Of a stretch of DNA of 64,000 bases, positions 1 to 11,499 are shown piece after piece. Each line of letters starts with the position of its first letter. The stretch's first letter is position 1. Below the pieces are notes generated by a model, which saw nothing but the letters and a program-made list of their open reading frames with translations, did no database searches and was not told the DNA's origin. The position numbers were made by a program, and so were the translations under genes. Origin of the DNA: Acanthosepion pharaonis (lineage: Eukaryota > Mollusca > Cephalopoda > Sepiida > Sepiidae); contig CAHIKZ030005642.1 of NCBI GenBank assembly GCA_903632075.3, positions 946,001 to 1,010,000 of the forward strand, in the 5' to 3' direction.

Positions 1-240
1 TTATTACGTTACTTAAAAATCGAAAACTAAAAACGAATGTAAAAAATAAAGTAAAATAAAAATTAAATAAATAAAATAAACAAAAAATAAAATTAATAAA
101 TAAGTAAACAAATTAAATAAATAATAAATTAACAAACTACGTCTGCACACATAAACACAAGTAAACATAATAACAACAATAAATAACAAATAATGAGTAA
201 AAAATGTTAACAATGAACAATATAAAATAGCCACAAATAA
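1..240. repeat. AT-rich low-complexity DNA
   Basis: Almost only A and T in short runs of taaa/aata type. The 73-residue minus-strand frame across it is Phe/Leu/Tyr/Ile-rich and is an artefact of base composition. No gene is seen from here to about 460. Confidence 0.8.
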
Positions 241-459
241 CTATATTCGAATTCACAAATATTTCCACTCAATAGCACCTAGAATAATTTGAAGCATAAC
301 CGTTATAGCCCACAACAAAACCGTTAGGATAATATAATAGGCTTACCCATAATGCAGCATGATATATAAAGAGTCGAGTCAAAATACAATACACATGGCC
401 TAAAGATTGCGTTTAAGCATGAAGCAGACTGTCGTCGCTGGTTGTTGACCTCAATGTCC

Positions 460-461
<2 letters not shown>

Positions 462-506
<45 letters not shown>
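462..506. repeat. (TA)n microsatellite
   Basis: About 22 TA units, followed by a purine-rich gagaga stretch to about 575. Frames on both strands that read Tyr-Ile repeats are artefacts. The following stretch to about 1200 holds no feature I recognise. Confidence 0.95.
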
Positions 507-509
<3 letters not shown>

Positions 510-1212
510 TGTGTGTGCGTGGGCGTGTGGGGAGAGAGAGAAAGAAAGAGAGAGGAAAGGAGAGAAAACGAGAGACGTAGTTCCCTTAAACAGGGCTATA
601 AATACATCGACCAGCGGAAAAAGATAGACTCCCTGTATATGAAAAAGAAAAGCGGTGTTGTATTTCTCACATAAGCAGACATACATACAAAACGACGGAT
701 CAATTTCTCCCTTCTTGGCATGTAACATTTGTCCCAGTATTGTTTGATTCCTGGAATAAGCGAACATTTGTTTAACACAGAATAAACAAGAGTTGTTATT
801 TTTCTATATGTCGTGTTGGCCATATTGTTTCAATCGGACGATAAGAAAATGTTACATACGTTGTTCCAAAGGTTTTCGTGTATATTTCTTATTTCAACCA
901 TATCTATACCCTAAGTAGTTAGCTTCTGAAAATTTTTAAAGACGCATATTTTTCAGTAGACTTACACTTTGCCTTATGACACGGACTAAAAACTCAACTA
1001 CACAAGAAATCAGGTGAGACGCATATATAGGATCCATCGCAAATGAGGTTCCTTGTATCTCTCCAGAAAGTACCTGACTACTCCTGCTAGGCCTTCTTTT
1101 TACAAGAGCAAGATCAGGCAAAAAATTGAGTACTGCTAGTCTGGAGCTTTTCATCCTTTTCAGTCAAAAGCATCTACGATTTTTCACCCTTTGCCAAAGA
1201 CGAAACTTCGCT

Positions 1213-1466
1213 AGCCTCTCTCTACTGTATTGTTATTGACACAGAAAATGTTCTGACGGTCCACATTCCTTAGTCTCACCAGTTCAGACCTTCACAGCTA
1301 AGCCTCTCTCTGTTGCTATTTCCATGGCAAATGTTCAGATGAACTACATTCCTTAGTTTCACCAGTAAATTAACAGCTAAGCCTCTCTCTACTCTGTTGC
1401 TGTTTTTATGGAAAATGTTCTGACAAACATTTCTTAGTTTCACCAGTTCAGACCCTCACAACTAAG
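1213..1466. repeat. Three-unit tandem repeat, about 79-88 bp period
   Basis: Three diverged units start at about 1213, 1301 and 1380. Each begins with agcctctctct, passes through a tgttctga or similar block, and ends ttagtttcaccagttcag. Units differ by small indels. No coding sense is seen. Between 1470 and 2250 I see only unique AT-rich sequence. Confidence 0.8.
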
Positions 1467-2257
1467 ACGTGCCATGCTGTTGGGACAAATCATCCTTATT
1501 CCCTTCCCATTCCTATTAGTAAAAAAAGATTCTTGCAAAGTACCGCAACTGGTTGCTTCCCGATTCATTTCAATCTTAACCTCTTCAAGTCTGGGGTCAA
1601 ACGTTATTTCTATTACATATCATCCTGATTGCATTTCTTGAGCTCATACAATGATCTCATTCAGTAACTCTCTACCCTGAGTAGCACTAGGGCTTTATGT
1701 GAACAAACAGAAAAAAAAACGTCATGAGAACACGCCAGGATTTAATATCATCGGCGAGGGGATCTTTTCTTGAGGCGGTCAGTGAACAAGATTGCCAAAT
1801 CTAACATGGTCATGTGATATAAACATAAACTTTATCTATCAGCCGCATTTTTGTCGTAAGAATTGACAGCAGATATTGTTGGGATGGGTAGATAACGAAT
1901 AAGCGAAAACAGGTCTGTCTAATTTATCTCTCAGGGTAAACATGACAAACCAAAGATCTGATTTCAAAGCTTTTTTCTTCATTTGCTGCCCTTCCAGAAA
2001 AAGTTTAAATCAGATGGTTTTCTCGTTTCTCCAAACTTTTTGCCGCAAACAATATCTATTTGCTCACCGAGAATCAGGATGATTACATTAAAAGAAAAAA
2101 AAAGAAAGAAAAGAAGACTTTATTACGTGGATTTGCTTTGGCCGCCATGTTGAAACTGCTATTTTTTATCAGACGATTGCTAAACTTGTATTTCCTGATG
2201 TTATTCAAATACACAGAATTTAAAGAATCTTTTCGCTGTTATAATCTTATTTTGCGT

Positions 2258-2565
2258 GTCGTGTCTCTTCAGGACGTAGACGATCCTGGCCCTCCGCGTC
2301 TTCCTGTTCTTTGTAGCTCTTAATAAGTTTGTCTTTTTGTTATTTCTCCCAAACCCTGTTCTACCATCCAATTACTCAAGCCCATCAAGTATGTTACGCA
2401 CTGCTTTCCTGTGCCCCTCTTGCCCTCAATCTGTCCTGTAAGTATCTAAGTTTTTAGCCCTTTTACCTCATTACGTGCCCCAGAAATTTCAACTGCCTCT
2501 TCCTGATATTAAATGTCATTTTTTGTTTTGTTTCTATTTTCTCCGAAACCTCATCATTCCATAAA
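2258..2565 (-). pseudogene. RTE-like LINE 3' fragment
   Basis: This piece matches, in the same orientation, the block at 59805-60245 and, in opposite orientation, the C-terminal end of the LINE at 30840-32880. Shared landmarks are tcaggac..., ...ctcaatctgtcctgt... and the ...tgcctcttcctgat... block, the last being antisense to the conserved RQLEFLGH-type peptide. Only the very C-terminal reverse-transcriptase tail and the 3' end remain. No open frame of useful length survives. It is a dead fragment, and the family assignment comes from comparison within this window. Confidence 0.6.
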
Positions 2566-3859
2566 ATAGGACATAATTAGTTTCATTTAAAGCTTTGACT
2601 CAAAACTAAGCGAGGGAGTTTCTTTCAGGCATATTTCATTACCTTATTAATTATGCTAATTATATCAATGAATTTATTATTTCGTAATTTATTAATTAAT
2701 AAATTTCATAGCGAAATGATAGCCGTCTCCTTCCATGAACTGAATAAAGGGTTCTGATCGAGATTCTGAGGACACATGTTTTTTATGAAAAAATACACTT
2801 TATCACTATCTAGAGTGAAGGTATTTCCAACTAATGAGGTATTCAGACGGGACTTTCTGATAAGCCTTGGTTATGAGTCTAATTATGGTGTCTCTGTATT
2901 TGTTTCAGTGTAATAAAAGTGCATGTTCTGAGAAAAAAAGTATTGAGAAGGAAGTCTTTTCTATATTATTTTCGAACGGAATTTGAAACCCGCGATGAAT
3001 TGAAAAAATGTTTTTGGTGAGTCAGCCAGCTCGAATATAAGGGAGCAACCATCATGCTTAAATCAGGATTCATTCACAACACGACACTGAGTGGAGAGTC
3101 ATGACAGACGGAGTTATCAAATCAATTAACATTTCGAAATTAGGAGAAGAGGTCGTTAGAATCCAAGACATAATGTAGCTGCTTGACGACTCCGGACAAC
3201 ATACAAAAACTTAATACAGATAAGTTGGTACATGTGAAATACAACCACCAAATTTTCCTCAATGATACAATTCACGCTCTGCTACCATAATATTTTAAGT
3301 CTCTACCATCTGCTAAAATTTCACCATAAACGACATTCATTCGGCAACTCATTCAACAGACGCTTCTGCTACTACGTTGACCTATCGACCTCAGATAGGT
3401 TAAAACATTACAAACACCTCGTTAATTCGCTAGTATCCATTTTCTTATGAACATTTTTCTCTACCTAGCTTAATTTTTATGAAGCAGTCTAAAGAATATT
3501 TTGTGCAAGCTTCTACATCTTTCTTTTGGTATGAATTATTTAATAGTAATATTCTTTTTTTATTGTACACCTAGAGAGATAGTTTACTAATATTTTTTTT
3601 AAATGTTTTCTTCATTATTCTTGTATATGGAAATATAAGTCTTTTAAGTTAGATTCCAAAATATTCCCCGAATATCCTCGAGAAAGAAATTTATTAAAGT
3701 TAGCCTAACACATGGCCAGAGTGGTGGAACATTCAGTGAAGACGAAACTCATAAACAATGGCTTGACTTCTACCAATCTATGTCTGCTAAGTTCAGTTCC
3801 GTAACTGAGAAATAAAAACAGAAATTTTTGAAGGAATATTTTATACAGCATTCTTTCTT

Positions 3860-3985
3860 ATTATAAATAGCTCGTTTCGGCTATAGAAGTGATTTTCCTG
3901 AAAGAAAGAAATGGATACAGGTTCGATTCCTGTAAGAGCTACATTGTTTTCTTTGGTAGGATTTCTCAATCTAGGCCGGTTGTTA
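3860..3985 (+). repeat. tRNA-derived element fragment
   Basis: A Pol III B-box-like motif (ggttcgattcc) at about 3921 is followed by attgttttct and then ctaggccggttgttatta. The same order (B box, attttct, attcaggccggtaaat) occurs in the copies at 17143, 21800, 42127 and 62940. The A-box half is degraded. A piggyBac MITE begins just downstream. Confidence 0.6.
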
Positions 3986-4002
3986 TTAATTTCATAGCTT
4001 AA

Positions 4003-4260
4003 CCCTAGAACACTAACCATGGGGATATAGTACCCAGCGCAAATTTTTAACTACAATTTTCAGTACCTGATTTTCTTACTTAATAATATGTTTTTCAGTT
4101 CCTATTGATGTTAACTCAAAGTACAAAGTTTGAAGTGCCTGCATGTAAAATATTTCAAATAAAGATCTATATTTAATATTTTTTGATATGTTTAAAGTCG
4201 GGTGTGATATACCCATGGTTAGCAGTGGTGTAACTTTAATTGATGGTTAGTGTTCTAGGG
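4003..4260. mobile_element. piggyBac-type MITE, 258 bp
   Basis: The element starts CCCTAGAACACTAACCAT and ends with its exact reverse complement. TTAA lies immediately outside both ends (3999-4002 and 4261-4264). TTAA target duplication plus CCC termini is the signature of the piggyBac superfamily. There is no transposase inside, so it is non-autonomous. A sub-terminal block (gatatagtaccc near the left, gatatacccatgg near the right) is partly repeated. The perfect terminal repeats suggest a fairly recent insertion. Confidence 0.88.
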
Positions 4261-4784
4261 TTAAGAAAAAAAAAATTTTTTTTCACTCTTTTCTGTGTTT
4301 ATCGCAAACGCCATGTCAGTATCATCCGGGGAACAGATTATCTTGCAGACCATTACTATAAAAGTAAGTACGATTTATATGTCTGACATTATTCCTGGCT
4401 CAATACATATTCGTTTCATTAAAACCTTAGTTGACCTTTTGAAAGGAGCCTACGCTAGCCCCGCCCATGACCTTTCAATCAAATTACACAGTCGATTGCA
4501 AATGCCTATTTTATTTTAAGCAGAATCTGCTGCACATTTCATTAAGCTACCCTCTTTTCAAAACAACACCTGTATTGAAAGATTATATGGAACTTTCCAG
4601 ATGTTCCTTACCCTCTCACCCCCACCCCCAAGGCACGCAAATGGTCGGTGGTGCATTTTTTTTATCAAATATAACAACCAAAGATTGTTGATATCTTCAC
4701 TCCACACAAACAATTTTAGTTTTGCCGACATCCTTGATCCTGGAAGAGAGTGGAAAAGGGAATTTGCGATATAAATTCGGATTC

Positions 4785-5375
4785 CGGATGTTTATTGATT
4801 GATTCGTTTTTTATGGCTTATCAACCCTTCGTAGGTTTTTTAAAGCCAGACGTGAATAAAATGAGCCCAACTGAAATTGGAACTCAACTCTCTTATTAAC
4901 AGTTCCAAGCCATTATCCATTACACCACCCGTACATCCAACTTAAAGTACCTGATTTCTTAAGTGGTTACCCATCTAGGTACTAACCAGGCTCGACGTTG
5001 CTTAACTTCGGTGATCGTACGGGAACTCAATTCTCCAATTAACAATTCCGAGCCATTATCCTTTACACCACTCGCACATCCAAGCTTTCAGCACCTGGTA
5101 TTCCCAAGCAGTTACCCATCTAGGTACTGATCAGGCTTGATGTTGCTTAACTTCAGTGATAGTACGGGAACTCAACTCTCCTATTAACAATTCCGAGCCA
5201 TTATCCATTACACCATCCGCACATTCAACTTAAAGTACCTGGTCTCTTAAGTGGTTACCCATCTAGGTACTGACCAGGCTCGACGTTGCTTAATTTTGGT
5301 GATCGTACGAGAACCAGTATTTCAATGTGATCTGGTCTTAAGCCTGGCTGAAGGTGTATATGTTCACGTAGCAAT
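4785..5375 (-). repeat. 5S rRNA/tRNA composite SINE with three tandem heads
   Basis: On the minus strand this SINE has a 5S-rRNA-derived head (gatcaccgaagttaagcaac-type internal promoter region) followed by a tRNA-like part (ggtgtaatggataatgg, then a gagttccaattcc B-box-like motif). The head is repeated three times, with 5S parts at about 5234-5347, 5091-5164 and 4947-5020 and a period of 142-146 bp. Only the outermost 5S copy keeps the 5' portion (ggttctcgtacgatc and further). The 3' tail (gttgataagccataaaaaac, then caatcaat) is at about 4785-4830 and matches the copy at 24066. The 88-residue plus frame from 5251 is antisense to it. Confidence 0.8.
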
Positions 5376-5709
5376 CATCCCCATTGCTACATGTAGTCAG
5401 TCACCTTGTCGAGATTGGGAAAGATTTCGTCAGTTGCAAGTTACTATAGCTAAGCAAGGCGAGTACAATCAGCTAAGAAACTCAGTACAATCTACCGTTT
5501 GCTTAGAGAGGAAATAGGCATCGCCAAGCAACCCCATTATCACCGTGATGCCATGAAAACATAGTCGATTAACGAACCCCTAGAACGTAAAACCTGATGA
5601 TTCCTGACATGTTTGAAATTCTGAGATAATCTATTGTATAATTTTTGTGAATAAATTCGAATATCTGTGTGTCACGCTTTTTCAACTTTATTCCTATAGA
5701 CCGTAGCCA

Positions 5710-5762
5710 GACAGAATCAGACCAATTTAGAATCAGACCATTTTAGAATCAGACCGATTCCG
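5710..5762. repeat. Short tandem repeat, about 16 bp x3
   Basis: Three units of agaatcagaccattt type stand in a row. Confidence 0.75.
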
Positions 5763-5842
5763 TGAGCAAATTAAAAACATCCCGGACCCGAAATTCTGAA
5801 ATTTGGGATTCCCAAGTTTTCATTACTGCGATTGTTTTCCGC

Positions 5843-6003
5843 GATATTTTAAGTAATTTTTGCGGCGAATTTTTTTTATTTTAAATGATTTTTGTGGTGA
5901 ATTTTTTTATTTTAAGTGATTTTTGCGGTGATTTTTTTTATTTTAAGTGATTTTTGCGGCGATTTTTTTTATTTTAAGTGATTTTTGCGGTGATTTTTTT
6001 TTC
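5843..6003. repeat. Minisatellite, about 34 bp x5
   Basis: Five units of ttttaagtgatttttgcgg followed by a T-rich run. Units differ mainly by cggc/cggt/tggt at one place. No coding content. Confidence 0.85.
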
Positions 6004-6077
6004 TTTTTACGATAACAATTTTTATAAATAAATAAATTTGAGAATAATTGAAATTAATTGTGAAATCCAGCGAAAGT

Positions 6078-6260
6078 CACCCATAAAATAAAAATAATTG
6101 TTTGTACGGAAAGTAAGGACCTACGTACATGAAACTGTCTTTCAATTAAATGATGACAGAAAAATTATTGTTGAACCTTTGAAAGGTAAACTTAAATATT
6201 AATGCAATTCTTAAATGGAACGATCAATTTTGAGTTCTGTCGTTTATTGTTGCCGATCGC
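6078..6260 (+). repeat. Dispersed repeat, copy 1 (with 15687)
   Basis: Shares taattgtttgtacggaaa, taaggacctacgt and ttaattttgagttct in order with 15687-15870. At 6400-6470 and 15900-15970 both copies also have a related aggagct...ttagctagt stretch. This one leads straight into a jockey-like LINE tail, so the repeat may be part of that LINE, but I cannot show it. Confidence 0.6.
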
Positions 6261-6477
6261 AAAAATAAAAATCCGCCAACAGAAAACCAGATTGCAATAA
6301 TAAGTGCCAAAGTTGCAGCAAAGAAAAGAAAGTCCCCGGCAAATGAGAACCCAAATCAAATGGCAGCCAGGAGAGCTTCTAATACCGAGAATATGCAAAG
6401 ACTTATGGACTCTCAAACTCCTGAACAAGCCGAAGGCCCAATCAGGAGCCCTCTTCAGGAGCTAGTTTAAATCCCGC

Positions 6478-7085
6478 GCCAGGAAATTTTTCTCGCTGGA
6501 GTCGATCCTTCAAATCTACAAATCAACCATTCGCCCTTGCATGGAGTATTGCTGCCATATATGGTCTGGAGCCCCTTCTGTTTGCCTCGGGGTTCTTGAT
6601 AACATCCAGAGACGGCTATGCAATGTAATTGGCCCTGATCTGGCATCTCACCTGCAGTTGCTCTCTCACAGGCATGCCGTTGCCTCCCTCTATCTTTTTT
6701 TACAAATACTTTCATGATAACTGCTCCGATGAGCTGCTTTCGCTGGTTACCAAACTTCATGAATTTAAGCGTTCAACTAGGCTGGCATCCCGCTCTCACC
6801 CTTTCACTGTCGAATGTTAAATGTAGCCGCCTCTTCTACTCCAATAGCTTCATGTCTTGCACTTCTCGCTTGTGGAACTCCAACCCCTCTTCCTGTTTCA
6901 CTGAAAGCTATAATCTATTCAAATGTAATGTCAATTGACATCTCCAGATGCCCTGATCTATCCCCTATCCTTCTCTTCATCCTTTCCTCTATCACTCCGA
7001 TTTTCTCTAGCTCCAACTCTCTGTAACCCCTTGCGTGCTAGTGGCTTCCCGCCTTGCTTGGGGCGAAACGCTTAAAAGAAAAAGG
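6478..7085 (+). pseudogene. Jockey-like LINE reverse transcriptase, C-terminal remnant
   Basis: Reading across frames gives a LINE C-terminal region: IYKSTIRPCMEYCCHIW, then IQRRLCNVIGPDLASHL, then a FxxxxHDNCSDEL-type block and a TRLASRSHPFTVE block, ending with a TSRLWNS-type motif. This order is typical of the region after the RT palm in jockey/CR1-group LINEs that insert by target-primed reverse transcription. Four related fragments occur at 14114, 16290, 18640 and 22640. Frame changes and stops make it dead. The end near 7050-7085 (gcgaaacgcttaaaag) resembles the 3' end of the 14 kb copy. The RT catalytic part and endonuclease are absent. Confidence 0.8.
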
Positions 7086-7547
7086 AAAATAATAGAGTAG
7101 CTTTTAAGCTAGTAATAACTACAAATCATTATTGTTAATAATTCGATATCAATAGACATGGTCTGCAGAATGAGAACAATCTAACTCCATTGATTAAATA
7201 AAGTGTACATTTCGAAATGATCTTAAGGTTACCTGGATTGACAGATACCTGAAGAAGGCAAGAAACAAAGACTGAAACATACGAGCATAGTACCCATAAA
7301 AAATCACAGGATTATTATATATAAGGAAAAATTATACAGATTTATATAAAACAAAAAGATGTTATTCTGTTTTAATTTCTGGGTTAAGAAGTTATCATTA
7401 TTTACATTAATTACTTTTAGACTAATATCCTCATCGTTGTTGACTCGAAGACTAAAAAATTGTTTTGTGACAAATTAACTGCGTTCAATTCCTGAGGTGG
7501 ATACTACAAACTCAATGAAACTAGACAAGCAGTATCTTTATTTATAT

Positions 7548-8075
7548 TCAGTCAAGCTATCTTGGACATTCATGAACCTATCACGCCAACCATCACGGTC
7601 CTGCATCAAGGTCGGAAGGTCATTAGTGGCATTCTGTGTCGTGACATAGCTGGTCAATGTAGGTGGTTGTTGGGTGACCAGTTCGTCTTGCTCCATGGCT
7701 AGATGTCCAAGTTCTTGTTTTGCTCGTCAACAGTGTCCTGCAAAGCGCATTCTGTGCTTGCGTAAGGTTGTACAAATATAACGAATGGGTCTACATAGCT
7801 ACGATTTAGTTGGACGTTGTCTCCAAGAGATTTTAAGTAAAGCTCTCAGCATCCGAGTGTAGGTTCCATCAAGGTTAAACTTTAGGCTTTTAGTTAATGT
7901 CCAAACATTTGCACCTTCCATTAACAATGCCTTTACATTTTCTCGAAAGAATCTTCGTTTGTGGTTGTCTGATTGGCCAATTTTCCAGATTACATCTATT
8001 TTATTTAAGGCGGCTCGGGAATTAGCTATGTGAATCTTCACATCCTTTTCAGTAGAATTCATTTCGCTTGCTCGA
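7548..8075 (-). pseudogene. LINE C-terminal remnant (RT tail)
   Basis: The minus strand encodes STEKDVKIHI..., AALNKIDVIWK, a block corresponding to the LLYGSETWTLT motif (here LLMEGANVWTLTKSL), then YTRMLRALLKISW and, after a frame break, MRFAGHC and GWRDRFMNV. This succession is the region behind the RT catalytic core in many RTE/CR1-type LINEs. It belongs to a different family from the jockey-like copies and from the 30.8 kb LINE. Stops and shifts after about residue 87 show it is dead. No 5' part is present. Confidence 0.7.
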
Positions 8076-9139
8076 TGTGTAAAAGATTCAACAGATTTTA
8101 TTGATTCACATGAGACAGTTTGTATTAAACCTTGCTGATTGAAGCCTGTGTATTAAGTTTTAGAGTGTGCCGATCTACATACATACATACACAAATACAA
8201 ATCGCATACAACGCCAAGCATTCATTGGTTAATTAATCACCACTACGTTATTATAGACAATTTACAAATCGCAGCAATGCGACAATTTTGTAATCGCTCT
8301 ATTTTCATGTAGTCAATTTTGTGCACTTTTGGGAGAAACGGATCCCAGAAGCTTTCTTAAGTCTACCCAACACTAGCTCGCTGATTGGTCAATGCCAACC
8401 AATCAGATCGTCTGCGCGTGAAGAATAACTCTTCCCGGGCAGCTATGGTCACCTATATAAGCAAGAAATATTCTTAGCTAATTAGTGAGAATTCAGCTGC
8501 CAAACGAATCCACGACAGTTGAAACCATGCGCCAACCTTCTCACTCACACCACCACTCACATGCTGAACATTCCTTATACACTCACATATATTTTCTTAC
8601 ACATCAAAATCTTCTGAGAACAGTCATTATAAACATTCTTCCAGTGAACTTTAAAATACAAAAATAATAGTTAAAGAGAGACAACTCTTGTTTTATTCAA
8701 CGTTTTCTTACTTAAATGCATGCTTTCTTTCACATCGTTGTACATCTTGTTAAATACATATTTTATGTGTAATGATGTCTTTTGCTTATCCCTTTTCACG
8801 TCAGTTTTGTTTCCTAATCTAAAGTTAAATTAATGTGGTGAAGTCCACAACAAGAGGAATTAACATAGACTCCAACATTGTTGGCAGCATTTTCTAGATG
8901 GTGCTCATCATCTAGAAAAACACTAATGGAACAGCGAACTAAAACAGAATAAGATCCTTAGACATGGGCAACGGAACGAGGACAACCTCGTAGATTAAAT
9001 AAAGAATTCAGTTCGAAATTCCCTGAAGGTTATCAAGATCGATAGACACCTAAAGAAGGCTGAGTGCACAATGACCAAAACCTTGTGGCAATAACAACAA
9101 AGATGGAGACGAGGTATTAAGATTCTACTTGCATTACTT

Positions 9140-9440
9140 ACATTATTTGGATATTATCCTCATCTTTATTGCCATATTCACACTGTTTCGGCCGTTGTAC
9201 GCTCCAGCCTTCTTCAGGTGATTACAATTTCGAAGCGAACCCTTTATTTCGTCCACCGCGGTAGATTGTTCTAGTTCCACATTCCATGCTTCTTCCGGAT
9301 GTCTCAGTTATTTCCCTTTAACTAACTCTCCAAGCTTTTGTTCACAACTGCTGTGGCCTGGTATTGAGCTCACAACTCTTTGGGTCTAGTCACTGGATCT
9401 AACTAACGTTTTTATCCACTGAGCCACAATGGTTGCTGAA
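9140..9440 (-). repeat. tRNA-headed small element, family F1, copy 1
   Basis: Minus strand order: tRNA-like head (ggctcagtggataaa, then a gagctcaatacc B-box-like motif) at about 9365-9432, about 130 bp of spacer, a hammerhead-like core at 9178-9221, then the tail ctcatcttt...ccaaataatgtaaat in the complementary sense. Same family as 9490, 9991, 25091 and 63553. No open frame. Confidence 0.65.
9178..9221 (-). ncRNA. Hammerhead-like motif, family F1 (decayed)
   Basis: Core CUGAAGA with flanking stem I UCAC/GUGA, a GGCYG/CGGCC helix II and a GAAAC box. Helix III is damaged (cagt instead of cgtt), so self-cleavage is doubtful here. One extra A separates the core from helix II. Confidence 0.4.
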
Positions 9441-9489
9441 ACATTAGATTTATAAGTCCCCAAAATTCATACACAGATGTCCTCAAGGG

Positions 9490-9640
9490 CACATGGCCCA
9501 GTGGATAAATAGGTTCGTTCGGCTCGAAATTCCAACCACCTGACGAAGACCGGAGTGTACAACGGACGAAACGTTGTGAATATGGCAATAAAGATGAGGA
9601 TAACAGTTCGAATAATGTAAATAATGCAAGTAATCATAAT
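9490..9640 (+). repeat. Family F1 element, shortened copy
   Basis: A tRNA-like A-box region (ggcccagtggataaatagg) runs after a short gap into the F1 ribozyme-like region (cctgacgaagaccgg ... gacgaaacgttgtg) and the tail tatggcaataaagatgagga...gaataatgtaaataatg. Compared with the 10 kb copy the spacer between head and core is deleted. Confidence 0.65.
9536..9579 (+). ncRNA. Hammerhead-like motif, family F1
   Basis: CUGACGA core, helix II with one A.A mismatch, GAAAC box, short ACGU helix III, and stem I reduced to CAC/GUG. The ACGU helix III has no loop, so folding would need a dimer, as known for small PLE hammerheads. Function is uncertain. Confidence 0.4.
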
Positions 9641-9990
9641 ACCTCATCTCAGAGATATAGACAGATATTGAATAACAACAGAAATTCGTCATAATGTAAA
9701 TAACGGTAACACTTTATCACAGAAATTCAGGTAGTAATATCTCTCTATCATAAAATAAATTATTGGTGATATTTAAATAATTTTGCAATTACATTGTATT
9801 TATAAAATACCAAAAACCTATGTTCCCCTTCTTTTTCTTGTTTATGTCCAATATTTTCTGAATATGAAACGAAACAAATAACGCTTCATTCTCTGTTATA
9901 TAATAATTAACTTTATCAAGATTAACATAACAAAATTCTATTTTCAAATTCTGTTACATCACCACAACAGGTAATCAACACGAGACACTA

Positions 9991-10350
9991 TTTACATTAT
10001 TCGGACTATTGTCCTCATCTTTGTCGCCATATGTATTACAACGTTTCGGCCGTTGTACGCTCCGGCCTTCTTCGGGTTGTTGGAATGTCAAACTGAACGC
10101 CTTTATTTCGCTCACTGGAGTAGACTGTTCTAGTTGCACGTGCCATGTTTTTAATGGATGTCAGTTATCAGTTATCTCCTGTTAATTCCCCTCTCCAATT
10201 TCTCTATTGGCTTAACCGGGTATTGAACTCACACTGTTTGGGTCCTGTCACTGGATCTAACCAATGCCTTTATCCACTGTGCCATGTGTCTTTGAGGAGC
10301 ATATTGGTGACAAAGATGACGACAATAGCTTGAATAATGTAAATAGTATA
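9991..10350 (-). repeat. Family F1 element with inverted tails
   Basis: The tail block (catttacattattcggac type) begins on the minus strand at 9991 and recurs on the plus strand at about 10306-10350, so the element is bounded by inverted copies. Between them are the F1 core region (10030-10090, core mutated to CCGAAGA) and a tRNA-like head (10205-10280: ggcacagtggataaagg, then gagttcaatacccgg), all on the minus strand. No protein-coding capacity. Confidence 0.65.
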
Positions 10351-10496
10351 CATAATACCTCATCTCACAAATATAGACAGATACTATTATCATTCTATTT
10401 ATTCCCCCATTAGTTAGGTTACGCTCTGTCATTACCTCAGATAATTAATGGACCACTCCGTTTTGATTGAAAGAAAAGATGTAAGAAAAAGATATA

Positions 10497-10850
10497 CAGT
10501 AAGTTCCCGGGTTACGACAGTCCCGACATACAACGATTCGTAGTTACGAAGCAATCCCCATTAATCTTTTTCTACTTGTGCCATTTACCTCGTATATAAA
10601 GCAGCGTGGGTCAGTTCCCGGATGTACGATATGTTGGATTATTGTGCATTCGCTCTCTTTTGTTTGTGTTGTGTTTGTGGAAATTTATTATCCTTCATTA
10701 TGGCTCCGAAGTGTAACCTCTTCTGATGGCGGTGCTTCGAAAGAAACGAAAGCCATCATCCTAGAAGTGAAATTACATTCCGACTTACACGGAAAATAGC
10801 GTTACAAGGCATCATATGAACAGAAAGTTGTCGTAAGTCGAGGATCCCTG
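10497..10850 (+). mobile_element. Tigger/pogo-type remnant with TIRs, 354 bp
   Basis: The left end CAGTAAGTTCCCGGGTTACGAC and the right end (read inward CAGGGATCCTCGACTTACGAC) are imperfect inverted repeats. At 10699 a start ATGGCTCCGAAG is followed, across one frame break, by a DGGASK...KAIILEVK stretch. That matches the N-terminal Met-Ala-Pro-Lys and following DNA-binding region of Tigger/jerky-type transposases. The DDE domain is missing. TA precedes the left end, but the right side reads AA, so the target duplication is not clean. Confidence 0.7.
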
Positions 10851-10859
10851 AACCAGAGA

Positions 10860-11040
10860 TGGTGTCGGTTTTAGTGAAAGAAAAAAACGTAAGAAAGAAT
10901 GAAAGAGAGAAAGAAAGAAGAGAAAACACTGTCAGACCCTTAACGTCTGCTTCGGCGAAATGGAAATAAGAAGAAAAATGAGGGAAATAGAAAGTCAAGA
11001 AAGGGAGAGAAAAGAAAGAAATTGTTTGTAACGTTAAAGT
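10860..11040. repeat. Purine-rich low-complexity stretch
   Basis: Runs of gaaagaaag type. The antisense frame is Phe/Ser/Leu-rich and not a gene. From 11040 to 11460 I see only AT-rich unique sequence. Confidence 0.6.
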
Positions 11041-11499
11041 GGACATATATTATTTTTATCTTTTATAATTTTTCTCTCTATGTATCTAAAAGATCTTCGA
11101 TAGTACTTCTTTGATAACAATGGACAAAAAAAATTAAACTTGTTTATCTTTCACCGCTGAATCTTAAAATGACATCCGTTTCTCTCTATCAGGTCATGTT
11201 TTTGTGCTAAGTTGAGTTTTTACAAATCTGATTTTTCCTAAATCGATTACATTTTTGTGAAATTATCCATTGAATTTTGTTAATTTTTCTCACACGAAAT
11301 AAGTTTTTAAGAGTAGAAATTTCCTAACATAATTTATTAATTAAATGTTACAAACATCGATTACAATAAATTGAATAGTATACATTGATAAATATAAGTA
11401 CATGTAAATTGCATGTTACGTCATCATTGTTGAATATCTAGGGCATGAAATTCCGTTTATTCGAACCCTTAGAATGACCAACAGCAGAGGTGACTCTCT

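Noticed and set aside
324..767. 147-residue minus frame
   Set aside because: It crosses a (TA)n tract and a purine run. The sequence is Tyr-Ile and Ser/Leu repeats without any domain.
4947..5347. Genuine 5S rRNA genes
   Set aside because: Only partial 5S sequence per unit, fused to a tRNA-like part and a SINE tail.
5251..5517. 88-residue plus frame
   Set aside because: Antisense to the 5S-derived head of a SINE.
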